Shown piece by piece: positions 9,073 through 18,294 of a stretch of 64,000 nt of DNA. The DNA lies in the NCBI GenBank assembly GCA_965223105.1, contig OZ244987.1, positions 1,178,001 through 1,242,000 on the forward strand. Direction: 5' to 3'. Each line of letters begins with the position of its first letter. The stretch's first letter is position 1. The notes under the pieces were generated by a model. The model made no database searches. It had not been told where the DNA came from and was given only the letters and a program-made list of their open reading frames with translations. The DNA comes from JABDMH01 sp965223105 (GTDB lineage Bacteria > Bacteroidota > Bacteroidia > Chitinophagales > Saprospiraceae). Position numbers and translations under genes: made by a program.

Positions 9073-11885
9073 ACAATTTATTCATGAAGCGACAGCGAAA
9101 GGAATATATTGGGAACCAAAGGGCGCGTGATAGCCTGTGCTTGCCCCCGGCCCCTTATTTTTTCTCCACTATGTTTCGAAAAAAAATAGGGGAGCCCTCC
9201 CGCGAAATAACCATTGAATTTAAATTTCAAATAAGATAGAGATGCGGGTGAGCCTCCCAATTTATTCATGAAGCGATAGCGAAAGGAATACATTGGGAAC
9301 CAAAGTCGCGTATTGGCCTGTGCTTGCCCCCGGCCCCTTATTTTTTCTCCACTATGTTCCGAAAAAAATAGGGGAGTCTTCCCGCGAGACAGAATTGCAT
9401 TCAAAAACAAATTAGATGGGGTTGCGGGTAGGCCTCCCAATTTATTCATGAAGCGGTAGCAAAAGGAATACATTGGGAATTAAAGGGCGCGTGATGGCCT
9501 AAGCTTGCCCCCGGCCCCTTATTTTTTCTCCACTATGTTCCGAAAAAGAATAGGGGAGTCTTCCCGCGAGACAGAATTGCATTCAAAAACAAATTTGATG
9601 GGGTTGCGGGTAGGCCTCCCAATTTATTCATGAAGCGACAGCGAAGGGAATACATTGGGAACCAAAGGGCGCGTGATAGCCTGTGCTTGCCCCCGGCCCT
9701 TATTTTTTCTCCACTATGTTCCGAAAAAAATAGGGGAGTCTTCCCGCGAGACAGAATTGCATTCAAAAACAAATTAGATCGGGTTGCGGGTAGGCCTCCC
9801 AATTTATTCATGGAGCGATGGCGAAAGGAATACATTGGGAACCAAAGAGCGCGTGATAGCCAGCGCTTGCCCCCGGCCCCTTATTTTTTCTCCACTTTGT
9901 TTCGAAAAAAAATAGGGGAGTCCTCCCGCGAAATAACCACTGAATTTAAATTTCAAATAAGATAGAGACGTGGGTAGGCCTCCCAATTTATTCATGAAGC
10001 GATAGCGAAAGGAATACATTGGGAACCAAAGGGCGCGTGATAGCCTGTGCTTGCCCCCGGCCCCTTATTTTTTCTTCACTTTGTTCCGAAAAAAAATAGG
10101 GGAGTCCTCCCGCGACATAACCACTGAATTTAAATTTCAAATAAGATAGAGATGCGGGTGAGCCTCCCAATTTATTCATGAAGCGATAGCGAAGGGAATA
10201 CATTGGGAACCAAAGGGCGCGGGAAGGCCTGTGCTTGCCCCCGGCCCCTTATTTTTTCTCCACTTTGTTTCGAAAAAAATAGGGGAGTCTTCCCGCGAGA
10301 CAGAATTGCATTCAAAAACAAATTAGATCGGGTTGCGGGTAGGCCTCCCAATTTATTCATGAAGCGATAGCGAAGGGAATACATTGGGAACCAAAGGGCG
10401 TGTGATGGCCTAAGCTTGCCCCAGCCCCTTATTTTTTCTCCACTTTGTTTCGAAAAAAACAGGGGAGTCCTCCCGCGAAATAACCACTGAATTTAAATTT
10501 CAAATAAGATAGAGACGTGGGTAGGCCTCCCAATTTATTTATGAAGCGATAGCGAAGTGAATACATTGGGAACTAAAAGGCGTGTGATGGCCTAAGCTTG
10601 CCCCCGGCCCCTTATTTTTTCTCCACTTTGTTTCGAAAAAAACAGGGGAGTCAGCCCGCGAAATAATATTGCATACAAAAAGCAAATTAGGTCGGGTTGC
10701 GGGTGAGCCTCCCAATTTATTCATGAAGCGGTAGCGAAAGGAATACATTGGGAACCAAGGGCGCGTGATGGCCTGTGCTTGCCCCCGGCCCCTTATTTTT
10801 TCTCCACTTTGTTTCGAAAAAAACAGGGGAGTCAGCCCGCGAAATAATATTGCATACAAAAAGCAAATTAGGTCGGGTTGCGGGTGAGCCTCCCAATTTA
10901 TTCATGGGAGTGGTAGCGAAAGGAATACATTGGGAACCAAAGGGCGCGTGATGGCCCATGCTTGCCCCCGGCCCCTTATTTTTTCTCCACTATGTTTCGA
11001 AAAAATAGGGGAGTCTGCCCGCGAAATAATATTGCATACAAAAACAAATTAGATCGGTTGCGGGTGAGCCTCCCAATTTATTCATGAAGTGGTAGCGAAA
11101 GGAATACATTGGGAACCAAAGGGCGCGTGATGGCCATCGCTCGCCCCCCGCCCCTTATTTTTTCTCCACTGTTGTTCCGAAAAAAATTGGGGAGTCAATC
11201 CCGCGAGTAGCGGTGAAAAAATTTCAAATAAGACAGAGATGTGGGTGAGCCTCCCAATTTATTCATGAAGCGACAGCGTAATGAATACATTGGGAACTAA
11301 AGGGCGCGGGTTGGCCATGCTCGCCCCCGGCCCCTTATTTTTTCTCCACTTTGTTTCGAAAAAAAATTGGGAGTCTTCCCGCGAGACAGAATTGCGTTCA
11401 TAAACAAATTAGATGAGGTTGCGGGTAGGCCTCCCAATTTATTCATGAAGCGGTAGCGAAGGGAATACATTGGGAACCAAAGGGCGCGTGATGGCCAGCG
11501 CTTGCCCCCGGCCCCTTATTTTTCTCCACTATGTTACGAGAAAAATAGGGGAGTCTTCCCGCGAGACAGAATTGCATTCAAAAACAAATTAGATCGGGTT
11601 GCGGGTAGGCCTCCCAATTTATTCATGAAGCGACAGCGAAGGGAATACATTGGGAACCAAAGGGCGTGTGATGGCCTAAGCTTGCCCCCGGCCCCTTATT
11701 TTTTCTCCACTATGTTTCGCAAAGAATAGGGGAGTCCTCCCGCGAGATAATATTGCATACAGAAAACAAATTAGATCGAGTTGCGGGTAGGCCTCCCAAT
11801 GTATTCATGGAGCGGTAGCGAAAGGATACATAGCGAACCAGAGCGCACGCGTTGGCCATTGCTTACGACAGCCCCTTATATGTTA
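9073..11885. repeat. Tandem repeat array 2 (~182 bp units, ~16 copies)
   Basis: This is the same repeat family and orientation as array 1, resuming about 64 bp after the kinase stop. It starts mid-unit at CAATTTATTCATG, with unit starts near 9073, 9253, 9433, 9615, 9795, 9979, 10163, 10344, 10526, 10708, 10889, 11069, 11250, 11430, 11610 and 11791. Tail order is A B B B A A B A D D D, degenerate A, B B D, then a decayed end. The D tail with AATATTGCATACAAAAAGC forms a nearly identical consecutive group at about 10655-11065, which suggests recent local duplication. The C tail of array 1 is absent here. The last unit decays into AT-rich DNA near 11885. Confidence 0.95.
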
Positions 11886-11961
11886 AGCAGAAAAGCAGAA
11901 GTATTGCTCTTTTACCCGCTGCTAAATCATTTATTTTAATGGGCTTAAATTCGAAAAAAAA

Positions 11962-13014
11962 CTAAAAATATTTCGAACCTTCAATTTCTAAGATGAAGGT
12001 TTCTCCAAAATATTGAGCGGGAGTGTAATATCCAGGTCGCACCTCAGTGGTGCACAGCCTTTCAGCGGTGAGAGCAGCACATTTTGCAGTCAGCACATAC
12101 CCATTCGGGACCTCAAGCCGAGCTTCTCTCTCTTCGCCAGAGCCATCGACTACCCTTCCCCATAAGAAGGATCGGCCTTTATCGCGTTTTTCACGGCTGG
12201 GACCCGCAGGTTTTTGATCGAGTTTTTTCAGCATATAATTTTTGACCCAGTGTTGGCGTAGCAACCATCCCAACCAATTGCTCATTTTCGCATTTTTGAT
12301 CATTTTGTCGGTGACGGCCATGTAGACTTTGATGTTTTCTATGGATGTGCTTCGCCAGGCCGTACTGACATCTCCCCAGGGAATGCACATGGTTTTGCTA
12401 GAGAATGGGCCGAAATCGATGACTTGGACGTCATGCCCAAGAGGCACGAAAGTCAATACTCCGTCTTTGCGAATCACGCTTCCATAGCCCATACCTTCGA
12501 TGATGGTTTTATTCGTGCCCCTGGACATTCCTCTGGTCGTCGATGCAAAGGCCAGTTCTAATAGCTTGGGTTCTGGCAATTGATTTTTCAGATGTACTGC
12601 CAGACAATCAGAAGGAACGACATCAAAACCGACCCCGGGCATGATCAATATCCCTTTGTCTTTGGCCCGCTGGTCGAAACCGGCCAGCAATTCAAACACA
12701 TCATATTCTCCTGTAATATCGGTGTAGTGTGTCTGTGTCTTCAGGCACGCATTGGCCATTGGCTGCGCCGTATGTTTGAAAGGGCCAGCACAATGGATCA
12801 CCACCTCCGCCTGCTGCAATAGACCTTCTAATGCGGCTCTATTTTCTACATCAACTGTCTGATAAGGGAGGCCGGTTTCATCCGAATGCTGAGCAAGCTT
12901 CGTTTCATTGCGTCCAGACAAGAGTACCTTGAGACCGTAAACTTTGGACTCATCCGTTATGAGCCTACCGGTATACCCGTAGGAGCCGTAGATAAGGACC
13001 TGATACTTTCGCAT
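11962..13014 (-). CDS. Saccharopine dehydrogenase-like NAD(P)-binding reductase
   Basis: This 350-residue cytosolic protein has an N-terminal Rossmann fold: the dinucleotide-binding motif GSYGYTG lies at residues 10-16, followed by LSGRNETKL and VIHCAGPF. The central part has HYTDITGEYD and IMPGVGFDVVPSDC, typical of the saccharopine dehydrogenase / trans-acting enoyl reductase superfamily. Members of this group are NADPH-dependent oxidoreductases of varied and mostly unknown substrates, so a lysine-pathway role should not be assumed. The full-length protein starts at an ATG. It is a single gene with a 404-bp gap upstream, probably its own transcription unit, and it is the first ordinary gene after the repeat island. 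Confidence 0.85.
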   Translation of the reverse strand: MRKYQVLIYGSYGYTGRLITDESKVYGLKVLLSGRNETKLAQHSDETGLPYQTVDVENRAALEGLLQQAEVVIHCAGPFKHTAQPMANACLKTQTHYTDITGEYDVFELLAGFDQRAKDKGILIMPGVGFDVVPSDCLAVHLKNQLPEPKLLELAFASTTRGMSRGTNKTIIEGMGYGSVIRKDGVLTFVPLGHDVQVIDFGPFSSKTMCIPWGDVSTAWRSTSIENIKVYMAVTDKMIKNAKMSNWLGWLLRQHWVKNYMLKKLDQKPAGPSREKRDKGRSFLWGRVVDGSGEEREARLEVPNGYVLTAKCAALTAERLCTTEVRPGYYTPAQYFGETFILEIEGSKYF

Positions 13015-13418
13015 GAAACAAAGTAGAACAATTCATCTGCTCATCCAAAATCAGGCGATTCAGCCAAACCAATGTTTGCCATGGGAAGTCTGAAATTTGA
13101 TACCACCTGTTGCTTGTGATCGTGTACCAAGATCAACGGCTTATCCTACGAATTAGAGACTGATCACCATCAAAAATTGAAAACAGAGGGACCTCGTCAT
13201 TACGGTAAGTACAATTGCAGGTCCTGGAACGATTTGCCCTAGGTGACCAAGCACTTTATACTTTCAGCTCAAATGACTGACATAATGAGCTGTTAAAATC
13301 AATTAAATAATTTGATGTTCAATATTTTATAGATCTAGTTTGAAAAAATGTGACCTAAGTTGATGCAGGGAGATGCTAGTGGTCGGGTTGCAAGGTAGTA
13401 TGGTTAACATACTTGCCG
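13015..13418. other. Intergenic, no gene seen
   Basis: This 404-bp AT-rich stretch lies between two minus-strand genes and contains no convincing reading frame. It must hold the promoter of the reductase that starts at 13014 and the transcript end of the lyase that stops at 13419. No strong hairpin was noticed. Confidence 0.5.
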
Positions 13419-16256
13419 CTAACGTAATACAAATTTTGTTCGTTGTAGAGCAGGCAGTTGCAGTGATGTCGTTATTAATTCACCATCAGTGAAATATTGA
13501 CCTTCAAATGTAATCATATCTGCTCCTTCAGAGGATTCCAAATGCCCCGATTGATCCTTGTTTATTGGTAAAGTTAGACGAAACGATTTAGAAGATTCAA
13601 TTTCAAAACCACCGGGAATATTTTGAATTAAAACATCACCAGCTTCCTGCAATTCGATACTCATTTTTCCATTTTGGAATAGTGTCCCATTGTGTAACAA
13701 CATCGAATGAAAATCATCGCCAACATGTGAAATTACCCCGATGCTACCGGTAAATTCATTGTGTTCAAAATGATTTATGATGGTAGGAGTTTCATCGTTA
13801 AAGATCATCTCGTGCCGACCATCCTTGGATTTCACCTTTACACCTACGAAACCCGGATTTTCATTTTCGGGTTGAAAATAATCTACATCCTGTACTGATC
13901 TGCCTTCCGCTTCCTTAAACGCATCGATGACTGTTATAAAAGGTTTGGTTCGAGCTTCTCCATTCTGCCTTACAACAAGGGTCGGTAAAGGTTTATGGAA
14001 TAGTTTCGCCGGAACACTTTCCTTATTGATCGCGCGGGAGTAAGGCGCCTTAACGGTAAATACCTCCCTTCCGTCAAATCCTTTCATCCAAAAATTCACA
14101 TTTAGAATTTCAGCATCGAGAGATGGCATTTCAAAATGTGCAATAAAATTATTACTACTTTTTATACCAAATTTTTCAAAGAAATAGTCATAGCCTTTCA
14201 GATCACCCTTTAGGGATGACAATTCATTGGTTGGCTCCAGCAAGAGTGGTTCTCCGCTAAAATCGTGGATTCCTACCTCACCTTGTCCGTGAAACAAGTA
14301 TTCGTGTTTGATGTCCCTTTCATCCTTTCGGGCCGAACGGAAAATATCAATAAAATAGCCTGAACTTTCACTAGTGCGCATTGTTGCCGTTACTCGCTGC
14401 TGCACCGCTTCGGTTGAAGGCTCAAGGAAAGTCACATCCGAGAATGTGTAATCACCAAACAAAGGATTTTGCTTGCCAGAAGCCGGAAAGATCGAATTTA
14501 CTTCGAAGGCCAGCGAAGTCTTCATACTGCCATAATCCGATCTGCCATCCACCACAACGGTATTGTGCGCAGGGAATTTTGCATAATACTCATGATGATC
14601 TTTGGTCCAGTAACTTACACCAGCGGCACAGTCGGGGGCAAAAACCAGGCCCTTGGCATACAATTCTAAATTAATACCATTGGTATGTGAGTGATTTCCC
14701 AAAGAGGCATTTTTTGAGACCATCATCCCATTGCTTTCGCTATTCCCGTTTCGTTGAACAATCCAGCTGACATTGGGAGCGTAAAATGTTGGTGTTGTCA
14801 AGTCGGTGAAAGATTCTGCCGCCGGACCTTCTATTAAATCTTCAACATAAAAGAACAGCTGGAAAAGGGATTTGATCTGATCCCTCGAATAGGCACCGTC
14901 TTGAATAAACCTTTTCAATTGAGCGGTAATCATTACTTCCTTCTCGATCATTTCGTATTTCCGGTAATTGGACAACAATAATTCAAGGGCATTGAAGCGA
15001 ATGCGCGAATGCTTGGCATCACCATAAGAGACGGTATATCCATTAGGGAAGAGGTATTGAAAAATGACGAGATTTGCTTTTTCAACAATCGGAAACTGCG
15101 CTACAAGATTATTGTCTAAGGTTTTATCCATCAGGCTATAGATCTCGAGTAGGTCATTGCCTACCAGCATATTGTAGCCTGCAACTTCAGGCCAAATACC
15201 CGTTTCCTGGTCGTAATTTTTTACCACATCTTTTAAAGCTTTTTGTTTAAAAGAGTTCTGATTTAAAACCTGATCAATGTAGTACTCCCGCCCTTTGCCA
15301 TTTTCATAGTAATTATCGTTTTCGAGAGCCAGAGCGAGATAGGTAATGTAAAGTGCCTGCATCAGGTTCCAGTTGTTGTCGGGCACACCGTATTTTATCT
15401 CCTGGTCTGCCCACTTCTGAAAGACTTCCTGAATCATATTTAGATCTGCTCCTCGCTTCAGCAGATAGTCGTGTAGAAAATCATAGCAAATGGTGAGGTG
15501 CTCAACAATTCTTTCATGAATGACTTCAAATGTTTGCAATCCCATCAGCCACTGGTTTCGATGATTATCGACTGTTTGTGGAGGTTCGCGATGATACATG
15601 CCCTCCATGTATGACATGAAAATATCATATCCGAACTCGGCATATTGCTCTTGACCGGTTACCCAGTATAAGAATGCAGATTCTTCGGCAAGCTCAATAA
15701 TTTCCTCATTGATCCTTTCGATGATGTGTCCAGTTTCTGACGGCTGCACCCATTCCCAGGGTTGTCCCTCCTTTTTATCATTTTGGAGATAGAGGCCGCG
15801 TTCGTCGTCCATATATGGTTTGACGTCTTGCAACTCAGGTCGCAGATAGTCGGTAGCCCAGTCACGCGAACCTGAGAACCTGACCGTAGGCACTGGCGCT
15901 TTACCTTCACCATGCGAGAAATCCATACCCTTCACATACACTCTTGAATATTTGGTTTTCCAATACATCTGTAACCGTGATACGATCCACTGCGGATCAG
16001 TTTGATGGCGTTCCACATAAGGCTCGAGGTGTTCTTTCATTTCCTTAACAAATTCCTCAACCCTTTCCGACTGCTTCATTCGAGCAATGAATGCTGCCCT
16101 TTGGTCATCTCGGATATAAATCCTTGGGTGATCCTGCGCAATATTATAGAGGGGCAGTAAGATGATGGAGAGCAAGATGATAACCACTCGGATCAGCAGA
16201 ATGTTACTTTTGGCTTTCCTTTTAAATAAGTTTTCACACTGTGTTTGCATAGGCAT
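13419..16256 (-). CDS. Heparinase II/III-family polysaccharide lyase
   Basis: This protein of about 945 residues has an N-terminal hydrophobic segment (ILLIRVVIILLSIILLPL), a signal peptide or anchor, so it is exported. Residues of about 60-450 look like the alpha-helical toroid of alginate-lyase-type enzymes, with NNWNLMQALY and GIWPEVAGYN. From about residue 500 a heparinase II/III beta-sandwich follows, with NHSHTNGINLELYAKG and FPAHNTVVVDGRSDYG. These enzymes cleave uronic-acid polysaccharides by beta-elimination; His and Tyr residues of the type used in catalysis are present, but the substrate (alginate, heparinoid or other) cannot be told. An upstream TTG at 16265 would add nine codons; I prefer the ATG at 16256. 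No SusC/SusD pair or sulfatase adjoins, so this is not a classical polysaccharide utilisation locus. Confidence 0.85.
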   Translation of the reverse strand: MPMQTQCENLFKRKAKSNILLIRVVIILLSIILLPLYNIAQDHPRIYIRDDQRAAFIARMKQSERVEEFVKEMKEHLEPYVERHQTDPQWIVSRLQMYWKTKYSRVYVKGMDFSHGEGKAPVPTVRFSGSRDWATDYLRPELQDVKPYMDDERGLYLQNDKKEGQPWEWVQPSETGHIIERINEEIIELAEESAFLYWVTGQEQYAEFGYDIFMSYMEGMYHREPPQTVDNHRNQWLMGLQTFEVIHERIVEHLTICYDFLHDYLLKRGADLNMIQEVFQKWADQEIKYGVPDNNWNLMQALYITYLALALENDNYYENGKGREYYIDQVLNQNSFKQKALKDVVKNYDQETGIWPEVAGYNMLVGNDLLEIYSLMDKTLDNNLVAQFPIVEKANLVIFQYLFPNGYTVSYGDAKHSRIRFNALELLLSNYRKYEMIEKEVMITAQLKRFIQDGAYSRDQIKSLFQLFFYVEDLIEGPAAESFTDLTTPTFYAPNVSWIVQRNGNSESNGMMVSKNASLGNHSHTNGINLELYAKGLVFAPDCAAGVSYWTKDHHEYYAKFPAHNTVVVDGRSDYGSMKTSLAFEVNSIFPASGKQNPLFGDYTFSDVTFLEPSTEAVQQRVTATMRTSESSGYFIDIFRSARKDERDIKHEYLFHGQGEVGIHDFSGEPLLLEPTNELSSLKGDLKGYDYFFEKFGIKSSNNFIAHFEMPSLDAEILNVNFWMKGFDGREVFTVKAPYSRAINKESVPAKLFHKPLPTLVVRQNGEARTKPFITVIDAFKEAEGRSVQDVDYFQPENENPGFVGVKVKSKDGRHEMIFNDETPTIINHFEHNEFTGSIGVISHVGDDFHSMLLHNGTLFQNGKMSIELQEAGDVLIQNIPGGFEIESSKSFRLTLPINKDQSGHLESSEGADMITFEGQYFTDGELITTSLQLPALQRTKFVLR

Positions 16257-17369
16257 GGATCTCAAAGGAATGTCTGCGTCTATCTTTTTAATAGCCGATA
16301 CACCGTGCTGACTGCAACGTCAGTAGGTGCTAGTCCATCTGACAGTGTATAAGATGGACGCAGCCATTTCAGCCTGTCCCTCGGATCTGGCTCCCACGGG
16401 GCCAGCCTTGTTGGATCTTAATCCTACGGGTAAATACAGGCCCCTCTTCGGGAATCGCGTTAAACCCTTGTTAGGTGTAAGATACGACTTTGGGCTTCTT
16501 CATAGGAATGTTTGTTAGAGGCTTCTCTTAGCTCTCTAAATTGTAGTGATCACGCGAGAGTTTATGACAACTCTAGCTGGAGTCGGCCTGATATACATCT
16601 TAACATTATCATCGAAATAGTATTTATCATAGCGTTGAGTTAAATGTAGGAGGTGCCCTTTCTTTAGATGTACTCAGGATGAGATCTACGTAACTGCGAT
16701 CCGAAATGATTGGAATCTGAATCAAATCTATTTGTTGGCATTTCTCACATTCCAAAGGACTGAACCCTAGTAATTCTTTTGGGATCTGTAACAATGTTCT
16801 AATAACTTATTCATCACCGGACAAAGCACAGATGTTGAATAATGGTATCAGATGTATCATATCACTTTTTCCACAGGGGAATCTGCCCTAATTTAGAGAA
16901 TTTGAGTACTAATTTTGTAATGGTCCACCTTTCCTCATCTTGAAAGGTCCGTTGCAGAAATATGAGGTGCGGGACTTGTTGGTATCAATAGGCAATGACA
17001 CAATTCTATTTGTTTATTTAGCCATAATGATGGGGAGTGATCAACAGCACCCGGTTGATTGGTTGAAGACAAGCACTATGTTTCCTTGCCCCTAATTTCT
17101 AGGGACTAAATATAGAAGAATGCATCTCGTGACGAAACCTGTAGCGACATTTGTACTCGCGCCCTTTCGACACCTATGTTTTTCTCCAGAAGTCCCGTAC
17201 TGCGCATCTTGATAGATCAACACATAACTGCTTTTATTCTCTCTGGGAATGATGATTGTGCAGATGTCGTTGATGATTTTTTTTGTTTCTTGTTGGGGCC
17301 GGCACTTAGACTTAAAATTATTAAGTAATCAGCCAGCAAGAGTTTAACTAAAATCTCAATGATAAACCA
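16257..17369. other. 1.1-kb gene-poor stretch
   Basis: No reading frame here has convincing protein character. The region separates a minus-strand gene from a plus-strand gene and so should hold both promoters. A small inverted repeat (CTGAC and GTCAG) lies at 16308-16323. A frame at 16327-16518 has an L-PTG-like direct repeat but no recognisable family. The stretch looks like decayed sequence. Confidence 0.45.
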
Positions 17370-17738
17370 ATGAGCGTTACTCCATCAACTTTGGGCATCA
17401 TACCGGTTTTACCTTCTTCAGATATCGAAAGAGATCTGAACTGGTACCGGCAATATACCGGCTTTGAGCATTACTTTGGAGACGCTGGCTACGCGGGCTT
17501 AAAGAGAGATGATCTGGAGATACATTTGCAGCTTCATCGGGGTAGCGAGGAAGATCCCATGCCTGACGGCTCAGTAATTAAGATTTTTGTGCGGGATATT
17601 TTGCCGTTTTTTGAGGAATTTGTTAATAAGGGCACTATTGAAAGGGAGAAACTAAGGATGAATACGCCATGGGGGACACATGAATTCGGTTTTTATGATC
17701 TTAATAAAAATGCGATATTTTTTGTTCAAGATGTGTGA
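17370..17738 (+). CDS. Glyoxalase/bleomycin-resistance (VOC) fold protein
   Basis: This small cytosolic protein of 122 residues has one vicinal-oxygen-chelate domain. It shows the typical opening IPVLPSSDIERDLNWYRQYTG, a central GLKRDDLEIHLQLH that supplies a metal-ligand-type His and Glu, and a closing EFGFYDLNKNAIFFVQ. Proteins of this size form dimers and act in glyoxal detoxification, antibiotic binding or ring cleavage; the family does not say which. It stands alone, with gene-free DNA on both sides. ATG 17370 gives the expected N-terminus directly before the first beta strand. Confidence 0.85.
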   Translation: MSVTPSTLGIIPVLPSSDIERDLNWYRQYTGFEHYFGDAGYAGLKRDDLEIHLQLHRGSEEDPMPDGSVIKIFVRDILPFFEEFVNKGTIEREKLRMNTPWGTHEFGFYDLNKNAIFFVQDV

Positions 17739-17894
17739 AGAGTACAATGACCCTTTTCAAGATTTAGCCAACGATTCCCTTGTTTCTGCGCGGTATCATT
17801 GAGATCGATTTGTGATATGCGAAGAGACCGAACACCAATGGCAATATAGGCCAAAGATGGGATCATGTTGAAATGGATATTTGAGCTAAATCTA

Positions 17895-17934
17895 GGTACC
17901 TCTAATAACTTCTGAATCAGATCAGGTTTGAAAT
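17895..17934 (+). repeat. Solitary transposon-end-like repeat
   Basis: The 40-bp stretch beginning GGTACCTCTAATAAC matches the sequence beginning GAACCTCTAAATAAC at 28552-28591 in most positions, including the downstream GATC..GTTTGAAAT. No second end or transposase is seen nearby. It is probably the remnant of an insertion sequence or a non-autonomous element. Confidence 0.4.
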
Positions 17935-17985
17935 ATTTTGGATTTAGACGAGGCGAATGAAGTGAGCATAGTCAAACCTCTTTTT

Positions 17986-18111
17986 CTAATCGTTGGTGCT
18001 GGAGTTCATTGAAAGCATTTTGTTCAAGTTGCGAAGGCGCTCTAGCACATTTAGCATCTCATGAGCATTTTCTATTGTACACCGAGAGATACAGTATTGG
18101 TCAATCGTCAT
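17986..18111 (-). pseudogene. Short 41-codon frame, possible gene remnant
   Basis: A minus-strand frame from ATG 18111 to TAG 17986 encodes 41 residues with helical, protein-like composition (ENAHEMLNVLERLRNLNKML). The same frame stays open for about 35 further codons upstream of the ATG without another ATG. That pattern suggests the 3' part of a decayed gene more than a complete small protein. No family was recognised. It lies next to the transposon-end-like repeat at 17895. Confidence 0.25.
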
Positions 18112-18294
18112 AATGAAATCTGCATTGAATAATGACAAGTTCTTGATCAATAAATTTCTTACCAATGACTTATAAACCAGTCTCTGTTCGAGAGTGATTC
18201 TTCTAGACCAAAAACCTTTTAATGAGAATTTTAATGGTTCGGGTTTAGCGATACACTTGAAAGGATTTTCCCTAAATTGGAAATGTCAATATGC

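Noticed and set aside
66..11885. Integron cassette array (attC-like sites)
   Set aside because: There are no genes between the repeats inside the arrays, no integrase gene, and no attC core-site pattern that I could recognise.
16327..16518. Plus-strand 63-codon frame with L-PTG direct repeats
   Set aside because: No family, leader peptide or conserved neighbour supports it, and it lies in a decayed-looking 1.1-kb region.
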